From: Pleurostoma richardsiae
Taxonomy: Eukaryota; Ascomycota; Sordariomycetes; Calosphaeriales; Pleurostomataceae
NCBI GenBank assembly: GCA_030052745.1
Contig: JANBVO010000072.1
Span: forward strand, 1-64,000
Reading direction: 5' to 3'
Length of the DNA: 64,000 nucleotides
Under the pieces are notes generated by a model. It made no database searches. It saw only the letters and a list, made by a program, of their open reading frames with translations, and was not told where the DNA came from. Made by a program: the position numbers and the translations under genes. This document shows, in pieces, positions 10,561 to 20,468 of the stretch (positions are counted from its first letter, which is position 1; every line of letters starts with the position of its first letter).

Positions 10561-13500
10561 TCAAGAGCCGAAATGGAGGAAGGTCAGTTCCCCAGAGTTG
10601 TGTCCCAAAACGATTGTATCGCTGTTCACAGCCAAGGCATCAGTTCTGTAATCTTTAGGTAGCCAAAGAAGATCGCTCTCATCTCGAGTTATCCACTCTT
10701 CGTCAACGAACAACCCATACTTCAATGGCTTCTGGGCTTGGCTGAAGTCTTGTCGATACGACCCTGGAGAGACTCCGAGACATCCGCGATCCGTCTTGAG
10801 GTGTTGGCCATCCTCCGAGAAGGCGATAGCGCCACGGAGATGGAGATAGAATTCGAGCGCGACTTGTTGCTGCCCCGTTTTCGTAGACCAGAGTCGTATT
10901 GTTTTGTCGCTAGAAGCTGATGCAAGGACATGCCCGTTCGGGGAGAAGGCGAGGGCGTAGACGTCGCTCTGATGGCCGCTAAGAGTATGTTCGTGTGTCT
11001 TCGTTTCTACTTTCCAGAGCCAGACACTGCCATACTTTGTGGCTGACGCGAGGTATTTGCCATCTGGTGAAAAGGCAATCGCGTTGATGGGATGAGTGGA
11101 CGTCGAGACAATGCCATCATACGTGAATGTTTCATCGTGTATGCCCGTCTCTACATCCCAAGTCCACACACCAAAAATATCTTCAGCTGAGGCGGCAAGT
11201 TTCTTTCCATCCGGCGAGAAGGCCACAGTATGGATTGATCCCCCACCGCTCTGAAGCTTATGTCTCCATGTCCCTGTTTCTATTTCCCACACCCGGATTG
11301 TACCATCATGCGAAGCCGATGCAATTGTCTTACTATCCGGTGAGAAGACAATAGCATGGATCCAGCTCTCATGACCCTCGAGCACTCGTTTATGCGCACC
11401 TGTTGCTGCATTCCAGAGGCGAATCGTCCAATCGATTGAAGCTGATGCAACTATTTGGCCGTCTGGGGAGAATGCAATGGTAGTGACTGGGCTGTTATGG
11501 CGCTCTAAGGTCTGCTCGTGTCTATATGCCGTATTCCAGAGGCGGACCGTATTTCCTACAGCTGACGCAAGCAGTGTTCCATCAGGCGAAAAAGAAATAT
11601 CCTCAACCGAATCAACACTACCATCTGCGAGTGTTTGTCTATGTGTACCCGAATCTGCGTCCAGGAATTGAATAGTTGAGTCATGCGAACACGTCGCGAC
11701 TATTCTGCCATCGGGCGAGAAGGCGATGGCATTAACTTCGTTGTCATGAATTCGAACCTCGTGCCTTGGCAAGTCATCCTGCATATTCCAAAGCTGGATG
11801 GTGCAATAATACAAGCCTAAAGCGAGAATTTCGTTATTATTTGGTGAGAAGGCGACATCGTTAATCCAAGGTGTATCGACCTCGAGTGTTTTTTTATGTG
11901 TACCGGTAGTCAGATCCCAGAGCTCGACGACATTCTCGGAGGCAGATGCAAGTCTTTTGCCATTTGGGGAAAAGGCAATGACCTTGGCCTTTGCGTCCCC
12001 CAGTGTCTTGACATATGTGCCCGTCTCCGCATCCAACAGTCGGACGCCGTTTGAAGCCAACGCGAGTATCTTGCCGTCCGGTGAAAATGCAATGGCCCAA
12101 GCTCCGTATCCTTCGAGCGCTCTTTTCTGTGTCCCTGTGGCAACATGCCAGAGCCGGACTGTATTGTCGGATGAGGCCGACGCAAGTGTGTTGCCGTCAG
12201 GTGAAAAGACAACAGCACGAACCCAATCGGTGTGACCCTTTAGAATCTGCTTCTGCACTCCCGTTCCCGTATTCCAGAGCCGAATTTCGCAATCGTATGA
12301 ACCCCCGGACGCAAGAATCTCGCTGACTGGTGAGAAGGCGACGCAACAGACATGGCCGCTGTGTCCTTCGAGCACCTGTACGCGTGAGTCATCTATGATG
12401 CCCTGGGGATTTTTGATAAACTGGAGCCTTTGATGCCATAGCTTCTTCCTGACCTCGCTTGTAGTTGGAGTGAACAGAATCGCAGAGCCATAGATTTGTA
12501 GCGGAGCTCGATCTATAATCGACCCATGACTTCTGATAAATCTCTCGGCATCTTGTAAGAACGAAACAAGTGCACAGGATACGTCTGGTTGTGACTAGAA
12601 GCTTTAAGTGACGGAAAATTACAATCACGGCGCCAGTACATACCTGCGCAATGCGTAGGAGCTTTCTTATTGACTCTGCTCCATCTGAAAGGAGCTCAAT
12701 GAGAGATAGAATCTCAACCCAGCGTAAGAAGAACTCCCCCAGGAACTTGAACACTGGGCCCTCATCTGTAAGGTCTTGTCTACACTCGGAGCTCGGGCCG
12801 TGGTCGTTGTCGAAGCAGAGATGGCGGGCCCAGAAGACACAGGAGTATAGTACCGGAGCTAGGTCCAGATCGGGCGGTTGCATGCCTTTTGTATTCCGTC
12901 TGAAAGAAAGGCTGTATGAGTTCTTCACTAGCATCGAGGACATGGCATGAATGGAGCGCCTGCTGATATCCACATGCCCAGGCGCAACCCCTCTCTTCTG
13001 ATGCTTGATAAGGTATTCCTTGGCCGACTGGTGAACCGGCTCGACTATCTTCCCATTGACTATCAGAAATGAGCCACATTTCTCGACAATATTCTGAGGG
13101 TCAATCTTGGATGGCAAGCCGGCGACGACGGAGAGCTCGCAGAGGGAGAGTGGACGATATGCAAGAGAAACAGCCACCAAGGCGTTCTTGCAGTATTCAG
13201 GATCTCTCATTCTCCCTTTCTCAATGCCCCGCATGATATGGCTGTACAGCTCTGACAAATCAGAGGGGATCTGTGCGATAATATCTTCAGCATACCAGCC
13301 CTCAACAGATTCGAGCTCCTTGAAGACGAGAGCCACCCAAAGGAACGTGTTGTTGGCTCCTTGACGAATGGCATCTGCGATTCGTATCAAAGTACGCTCG
13401 TCGTAACCGTCCCTTCCACCCAGGAACGAGAGCTTGTAGTCAATATATGCGGCGACTGGACGTGCCAGATTCCGCGCGTCCAGCCCGAGGATGGTTCCCG

Positions 13501-15208
13501 CAATGTGCTGATTCTTCAGACTGACGGTCGGACGGCTCGATACTAGCCATTTGACCTTTTCTGAATGATCGAGTGATTTCGAGATGAGATCAATGAGGTC
13601 TGACTGTCCTTCCCCACACTCGTCAAGAGCATCGACCACAAAATATACGGCGGACAGCTGAGGGTCTTCTATCATACTGAAGAAAGCTTTGGACAGGGCG
13701 ATGAAGGCATTCCTATCGTTGAAGAGATCGGCCCCTGATCCTTTGTACTCCTCAAGGAGATGCGATATAAGATGTGGCTGCTGCACAAGCAGGAGCCACA
13801 TTAGAGACCTCAGAACAGCCGTGGCAGTTTTCAGAGCCACGTCCATGCCTTCGCAGAAGAAAAATGAAAGCTTAGCTGCCAGGAAGGCTGGCTGACGGGA
13901 GAGTTCGCGGATGATGCCGATCATGAGCATCGACTTTCCCGTGCCAGCGTTTCCTCTTATCCATAGCAGCCGACGCGACGAGAAGTCAGGGCTGCCGTCG
14001 TCCCAGTTGGTGAACGCTGCATACTCCTGGGTGTCAAAAACCCACCGGTATGCATCATCGAAAAGCTTGTCCTTGTTCTTCTCGATTCTATCCATGTCGT
14101 CTTGCGGATCAAGGACGCGGAGATCTCGGCGGCAGGCCATCTCAATGTCATCTCTCCGAGCCTCTTTCTGTGCGGTCATCAAATCTTGAAGTGTTTGACA
14201 GATGTCCCCCAGCTGTTCCTTCATCTCAATGGAATTCTTCATGAGTGCAGCTAGGGCTTTTCTCGTGTGCTGTCTGACAAATTGGTCCGAATCGGCCTTG
14301 ACGTCGTCTTCCGCATCCGTGATCCTCTTCAGGTCGCTGTCCCAGTCATCCAGGTTTGCGAGGCCCCGGAGGAACACTAGGGTTGAATTCCTGTAGTAGG
14401 AACGAACGCTTTTCATCTGGTAGAGAAGAAGAGTCTTGTAGAGCGAGATTACCCTTTCCTCTAACTGCTGGAGGACGGCTCCGAAAGACTTGTTTCCAAC
14501 ATCGATGCTATCTTCGTCTAGGAGATGTTCAGCAAGGGCGCAGTACCAGTCCATTCTCGCAATGACGTGAGCGATGCCCTCAAGGTTGGATCTTGTCGCC
14601 TTCCCAGGATTCGAGAGGATCTGGAGGATATTAGCCGGCGTAAAGATAGGGCACGATGGAAGCGTGTTCACCTGCAGACCAATACAAACACCAGCCCACG
14701 GCAGGGCAGCTTGCTGTATGTTCTGGACTGCCAAATCGATCATCCCTTTGGCAGAAAGGACAAATTGGGCGATATCGCCTACTCTTTTTGCAACGCTCGA
14801 CGTAGAGGAGGCCTTCGCCCGTCCATTCTCCACAAGCTCCTTCATATAGGACTGCCGCCTGATTGGATCTTTGAGGTCATCCGTAGAGGATTCCGGACTC
14901 TCAGGCTCCAGAACCTTTATCAGAGTCTTCACATAAGATGCAACGAGCTCTGTGGTGTCTTCATCGCTTTCAAGACTCTCGTAGGCGGCATTCCAGAGCC
15001 TCTGAGATACAGAAAGGGCAGGACTCTGCTGCTCTTTAGACTCTGTCGAGGGCTGTGAGTCTTCAGCTCGCGGCCTGACGGCTGAGGTCGAAGGTAAATA
15101 CAACTGCCCATGGTCGCCGGGAGCTGGGGCCGGCGAGGGGGTCGCACTTCGATGTCCAAAAAGCTTCTCCCGCCACTTCAGGTGTTTTTTAGGCTGCTGT
15201 TCAGGCAT
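10561..15208 (-). CDS. NACHT-WD40 NOD-like receptor (fungal NLR)
   Basis: This is a STAND-family receptor of the fungal NWD type; relatives such as HET-E/HET-D act in non-self recognition and heterokaryon incompatibility. Exon 1 is 12644-15208 and exon 2 is 10561-12594. The 49-nt intron has a GTATGT donor and CTAG acceptor and joins LLRIAQ to SQPDVSCALVSFLQ in phase 0. The product is about 1532 aa. The longer frame upstream to 15241 begins with GTG and then meets a stop, so ATG 15208 (MPEQQPKKHLKW) is chosen. The order is: a proline-rich basic tail; an NWD-type N-terminal domain (about 80-340); NACHT with Walker A GNAGTGKS at about 419-426 and Walker B VYFVVDALDE ending near 530; a helical linker; then about 14 WD repeats to the end. 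No HET or patatin domain or amyloid motif was seen at the N-terminus. Ligand and partners are unknown. Confidence 0.9.
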
Positions 15209-16935
15209 GGCCTCGATGGGGACATCGGTAGGAAGAGACACCGTTATGCGTAGCGGCGATGGTAAGGGAAGGGCAGAGCCGCCACCTTTTCACTCGGCTA
15301 TGGCGGACTCCATAGTCCGCGCGCTGCAGCCAACCCGCAGGGCGGCCAATAGAATCTCTTGAGGGAATCGTGGCATCGCCCATATGAAGAGGGCCAGCTC
15401 GTGGAACAGGGCTATCTTGCCCGAAGGACCTCGGGCGGTATTCTCGACATGTTCCCCTAGACTCTCCTTGACGTGAATCCGATAAGAACGAGAGGTAGAG
15501 GTGCTGTAGCTCCGAGAGGGTTCGGTGCACTTGGAACGCACCTCCGAGTGAGGCTTATCCGCACGCCGATGGAGGCGACGTGCTTGGTCTGTTGGACAGC
15601 TCCATACGCTACCGGATGGGCTAGCAGCAGACGGCCCGCCTTGGACGTGGCATCACGGTGCGTGCCCGATCTCTCAGATACGGCTGCGGCATCTGCAGCG
15701 ACAGCGCTGGGCCCTGGAGACTAAAAGGAGGGGTATTTTCGGGCGCCAATGGAAGAAGTCAGAAGGACTCGAGGTCACCGATGCACAAAAAGCAAGGAAA
15801 TGGAGTAGTGATAGGCTCACAGCCACGGAAACTGTCAGGAGTTGTAATAACAGAGGTGCCGGAGGAGGGAAAGGACCTACCTCTAGTGTATGGTGTTACA
15901 ACTAGGTAGCTGCTCCTGTTGTTCGCACACTGGACCTCGTCGCCTGACTCCTGTTCGTTCTCTCCTCTCCTACTTGACTTTATAACACTTTTTAGAGCCT
16001 TCAATTTGTAACGAGTCGAGCTTAACCAAACCCCCTAGTGTCATTCTTCCCGAATCTTTCTACTTCTGGATGCTTCCTTTTTTATGCCCAGAATATCCCA
16101 TGCCGTTGGTTATGTCGCCAGTCTAATGAGCAGCATCTCTGAAGTTGCGTATTTTGGGGAAGTGGAATTCCACCACTGAGTTCGTTTAGTTAGGATAACT
16201 ATTCCGCGGTTTTTCTTCTACCCCGCTAAGACAGCAATTTACCATGCCAAATGCTAGCAGGTGGTCACCCATACATTCTTTCAAGCTGCATACACGCTCT
16301 TCGGGAGACATCGTCAGGGCTCAGTCGTCCAGATAGAAAGAGGGAGGAGGGTTCAGGTATTAATTAACAGAGCTTCAAAATTCACGATCTCAGACTTGCG
16401 ACGTGTGCCATCATTGGCAGCCGGTCAAAAGAACAGAAGAAATACACCATTTAGCTTCGGCCTCAGCTTCGCCGACAATCTGTCATCACCGGTCGTCACT
16501 CGCGCAGAGCTGATTACGACGAGGAGGGGGGGAAGCAGGGTGGTCTAGGCCATTATAGTGCCTACCTATCATAGTACCTATGGACTGTCTTCCAGTTTAG
16601 GTTCTCAGTTCCCGTGGCGCTTCTTCAGCAAGATGGATAACTGAAAGTGAATATCCTGGATGGATGGATATGCCAATATCCAGGCCTCCGTAGTAGACCA
16701 GCCAATGAGCGATCGGAAAAGTAAGCCACTCGGCGCTGACCAAGGGACCCGGATGGCCGGCCACTTTTGCGCTTCTCGGCCGGGCTCCGTCATCGCCGAA
16801 ATACTAGGCTCATTTCTTAACAACTGCCACTCCTCTCTCCTTCTTACACCTCCACATCCATACATGCCGCGAACAGCACTGCAGAGGCTGATACCCTAAG
16901 ACTTGCCGGTGGCCTCACTGGCAGCATAAGTCTCC
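15209..16935. other. Long gene-free region upstream of the NLR and AIM32-like gene
   Basis: About 1.7 kb between two divergent start codons. Small open frames here lack domain character and start at random. A CTACCTATCATAGTACCTA word sits near 16562-16580. I see no transposon ends or effector-domain gene next to the NLR. Confidence 0.4.
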
Positions 16936-18146
16936 ATGTCTTTCCGCCTGCCTCTGTCGCTCGCGCGGCGCAGCCGGCGGCCACATGGGCCGTCGCTATC
17001 GCAGCGGCTCTACAGCGTCAGAGCCAGAGCCAGAGCCAGAGCCCCTCCGTTCCCAGTCGTGCCGAGCTGCCCGTCTCCGACGTGTGAGTGCGCGCCCACG
17101 CCAGCGATGCCGGAGGGGCTCGACATAGACCACAAGACGCCGCTCAACGGCCTCATCTCCAATTACAGCCAGCACGTGCTTGTCTGCACCGGCAAGGACG
17201 ACTGGCCGTCGCGCATCGAGGAGGACAACAGCGGGGACAATTTGGCCGCCGACCTGCGCGAGCTATTTGGTCGCGGCGGCAGATATAGCGATGTGAGTGG
17301 GCAAGACAAAAACACAAAACCGCGTCCCCGTCACCTCCGCGGCGGTGTCGCGAGAGAAAGCACAAGAGATCCTTTGGTGAGTGAAGCAGTTTGCTGACGG
17401 TAAGTCTCTTCTCCTCTCTGCGTCATCAGCCTTTCCACAATATCTCCGTCCTCAACTCGTCGTTCCCGAGCTCGATCCCCAGGCGGACCGAACTGCAGAC
17501 CACCTCGGCGTACCTGCTCCCCAGCTTCAAGTACGTGCCATTCCTGCCGCGGGTCTCCTTTGACAGCGTTGAGGCGCTGGCCAGGGGATACCTGCTGCCG
17601 GAGCGGTTGCATCCCGCACACGACGGCCTCTCGCCGATACATAGGGACCGGCTGGTGCGAAAGCCTGTGTTCCGGGAGCTGTTATGGGGTGTCCGGGACG
17701 TGGACGACATCATGGTACTCATATGCGGACATGGGGGCCGGGATATGAGGTGCGGCGTCATGGGACCTGTCCTAAGAGCCGAGTTCGAGGCGCGGCTACC
17801 TGAGGAGGGCATCGAGGTCCTACATGGACCGGTGAACGCTGATACGGAGACCGCTCCGGCAATATCAGGGCCGATCGGGGAGGCCGGAGGGCACACCTCC
17901 AGGGTCGGGCTGATATCGCATATCGGTGGCCATAAATTCGCGGGGAATGTCATCATCTATCTGCCTCCTTCACTGAAGACGGCCGATGGCGCGGCGCATC
18001 CCTTGGCCGGTCACGGGGTGTGGTACGGGAGGGTGGAACCGAAGCATGTGCAGGGCATCGTGCAAGAGACCATCGTGAGAGGCCGGGTGATCGCAGAGAT
18101 GTTCAGGGGGGCGATAAAAGGCGACGGTCAGATTTTAAGGTTATGA
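16936..18146 (+). CDS. AIM32: AIM32/APD1-type thioredoxin-like [2Fe-2S] protein
   Basis: Exons are 16936-17292 and 17430-18146, joined in phase 0 (GRYSD|PFHNISV) by an intron with a GTGAGT donor and ATCAG acceptor, giving 357 aa. The sucrase/ferredoxin-like family binds a [2Fe-2S] cluster through two Cys and two His. Here a C-x8-C pair (Cys218 and Cys227 in ICGHGGRDMRCG) and an H-x3-H pair (His283 and His287 in SHIGGHKFAGN) match the ligand spacing I recall for Aim32. The N-terminus is Arg/Ser-rich, including an RARARARA stretch encoded by AGAGCC repeats at about 17020-17043, and fits a matrix presequence. Yeast Aim32 is a mitochondrial redox protein linked to protein thiol state and import. 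It lies between the NLR and a CYC2-like gene. Confidence 0.88.
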
Positions 18147-18593
18147 GACTGGCATCGCCGCTTATGATTCTGTAGACAACTTACAGATTTATGTATTATA
18201 CAGAGGAGCATATAAGAGGTGTATAGATTCATGTACCTATAAGGAATAAAGTGTACGTCGCCGTGCCTAGTCGTGAAGGGATCCTCTATATCAACCTTCT
18301 GAACCATCTCGAACTGACAACGGTCGATCGGCATCAATATTGGCCTTAATCCATCAAAATTACACGAAGTACAGCTGAATAGAGGTGAGATGCCGGGTGG
18401 CACAGGTTAGGTATACATAGAATTCTGGCACTTCCTAACATAGTAGTTTTTGTCGCACGTGACACCTCCAGGACCAGTTCTCAACCTTCACAACCAAGCT
18501 GTGACGAACATTGTCGCTGCAGTGGGTGACGCACTCAGTCTCAAGTGATCCTGTGATAAGGAGCCAGATGCCAGCTGGCTCAGACGCCTGATC
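18147..18593. other. Intergenic region between the AIM32-like and CYC2-like genes
   Basis: A 447-base AT-rich spacer between two co-directional genes. It should hold the AIM32 3' UTR and the CYC2 promoter. No gene seen. Confidence 0.4.
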
Positions 18594-20180
18594 ATGAGTC
18601 GGAGGGTCACAGTGAGATGTCTGGGGGGGATCCCGAGCTCGGGTATCCGAGCAGGATCTTCACTGCATGTTGCTCCTGGCCTGCGTGGTAGACAGCGCTC
18701 AGGGACTATCTTCAGCAGACCGGACTGCCATTCTTTGTGCTCCGCGTCAGCAGAGAATACGAGGCTTTCTCCACAATTCTCGAGACGGGCATCGTCCTCT
18801 GCAACTACCCAATCTGCCCCGGCAGACGCGGTACGCGGAAAGAAGCCATCAAGGCGGAAATGGGCCCTCCTCCTCGCCGGCATATGCGCCCTCTCCGGCC
18901 TCGCCCTCGTCCCCGAAGAGCGCCGCCTGGGCCTCCTCTTCGGCAAGCCCCTCAACCCCGTCACCTTCGTGCCCTTCCGCGTCGTCGCCCGCGAGCAGGT
19001 CTCCCCTACTAGCTTCATCCTCACGCTCCGGCCCTTCTGGAGCCTCGGCCCCCGCCGCCGCGAGCCCGGCGACGACGATGGCAGCGCCGCTATCGCCGAC
19101 CCCTTCTCCACGGGCTCCAGCCTGCCGCCTCTGCTGTTCGCCCTCCTCGCCGCGGCGCTCAACGCCTCCCGCGAGGAGGGCCAGCGGCACCGCCATCCAA
19201 ACCGCGCGGTGGTGGCGCGCGCGTGGGCGCACGGCCTGTGGTCCGTCGAGGTCAAGCAGCCGCAGCTGCAGATCGCGCGGGACTACACGCCGCTGCCGCC
19301 GCGCGGCGGCGGGGACGCGGAGGCCGCGGAGCTCGAGGCGGGCGACCTGCGGCTGCTGGTGAGGCGGTACGAGGGCGGCGAGGTATCGACGTACCTGTCG
19401 CGCCTGGCGGTGGGGGACGAGGTCGAGCTGCGGGGGCCGCACTACAAGTTCGACGTGGCGGGACGGCTGGGCGAGGATGGGGGGAAGGTCGTGTTCCTGG
19501 CGGGGGGCACGGGGATCGCGCCTGCGATGCAGGCTGTGCACAAGCTTTTGTCGAGTAAAGGGACGCCGGAAACTGGGGACGAGAGCGGCGCGCCGACTGT
19601 GTCGATCCTCTGGGCGAACCGCAGGCGGGAGGACTGTGTTGGCTGCGGCGACGCGGTCTCCTCTGCATTCTGGAGTTCGAAGGGGGCGTCGGGGCCGGCT
19701 CAGGACGGTGAGCTTGCGGGACCCATCGTGCAGCAGTTACGGGAGATGGAGCAGCGGTATACGGGGCTGCTTAGCATCAAGTGCCTGGTGGACGAGGAGC
19801 GCAAGTTCATCGGCGCGAAGGATATCATGAAGGCCGTCGAGAACGGACACGGGGTATTCTCCCCGCGGGGCAGCTCGACGGTGGTGGCCGAGTCTGGTAA
19901 CTGCCCTCTCCACTCGCAGCGTGTCACCGAGCTATCTACCGACGAGGATGATCCGCAGCAGGTGCGGTGTCTCTGCACGGGAGAGCAGCCCGGCGCAAGC
20001 AGTCGCGCGGGCAAGAACCTCATCATGGTGTCTGGACCGGACGGGTTCATCCAGGCGTACGCGGGCGCGAAGAGGTGGACGGACGGTCACGAGCTGCAGG
20101 GTCCGGTCAAGGGGGTCGTAGGCGATCTGAAGGCGAAATATCCAGACGTGCTGAGGGATTGGATAGTCCTCAAGCTGTAG
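18594..20180 (+). CDS. CYC2: CYC2-like mitochondrial FAD/NAD(P) reductase-fold protein
   Basis: This single-exon 528-aa protein has a ferredoxin-reductase-type fold. A Ser/Arg-rich leader and one membrane segment (KWALLLAGICALSGLALVP) are followed by an FAD-binding barrel with RDYTPLPP near residue 229. The NAD(P)-binding domain carries the GGTGIAP signature at about 304-310, and the C-terminus has VSGPDGFIQAYAG. This layout matches fungal CYC2, an inner-membrane flavoprotein that assists heme attachment to mitochondrial cytochrome c. The stretch around 390-450 is divergent and low in complexity. A cytochrome-b5-reductase paralogue is the main alternative, but the single membrane anchor and the IARDYTPLPP context favour CYC2. 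It is convergent with NEO1. Confidence 0.8.
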   Translation: MSRRVTVRCLGGIPSSGIRAGSSLHVAPGLRGRQRSGTIFSRPDCHSLCSASAENTRLSPQFSRRASSSATTQSAPADAVRGKKPSRRKWALLLAGICALSGLALVPEERRLGLLFGKPLNPVTFVPFRVVAREQVSPTSFILTLRPFWSLGPRRREPGDDDGSAAIADPFSTGSSLPPLLFALLAAALNASREEGQRHRHPNRAVVARAWAHGLWSVEVKQPQLQIARDYTPLPPRGGGDAEAAELEAGDLRLLVRRYEGGEVSTYLSRLAVGDEVELRGPHYKFDVAGRLGEDGGKVVFLAGGTGIAPAMQAVHKLLSSKGTPETGDESGAPTVSILWANRRREDCVGCGDAVSSAFWSSKGASGPAQDGELAGPIVQQLREMEQRYTGLLSIKCLVDEERKFIGAKDIMKAVENGHGVFSPRGSSTVVAESGNCPLHSQRVTELSTDEDDPQQVRCLCTGEQPGASSRAGKNLIMVSGPDGFIQAYAGAKRWTDGHELQGPVKGVVGDLKAKYPDVLRDWIVLKL

Positions 20181-20468
20181 GGTGCCGGAGACGTGGACAG
20201 CAAGGACGCTACAAATATGGCAAATTTTCTCCTACGGTGAGAAGGAGTGTACAATTACATATAGAACTGACATCTAGCGAACCACTTGTACAACAGTGTA
20301 TCAATCATATAATGGGGTGGGAAGATGACGGTGTCTTCAATAGACCCAGGGCGAGTAGAATCGCACTGCGTGCTCGAAAATATATTCACATATTAATTCT
20401 ACAAACAAAGCCCGCCAACGCCAAGCAATGCATGCTATGATGCCTATGAAGAAGAGAGAGCACACCCA

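Noticed and set aside
15209-15241. Longer N-terminus for the NLR starting at 15241
   Set aside because: The first codon there is GTG and the upstream frame soon meets a stop, so ATG 15208 is the first usable start unless an unseen upstream exon exists.
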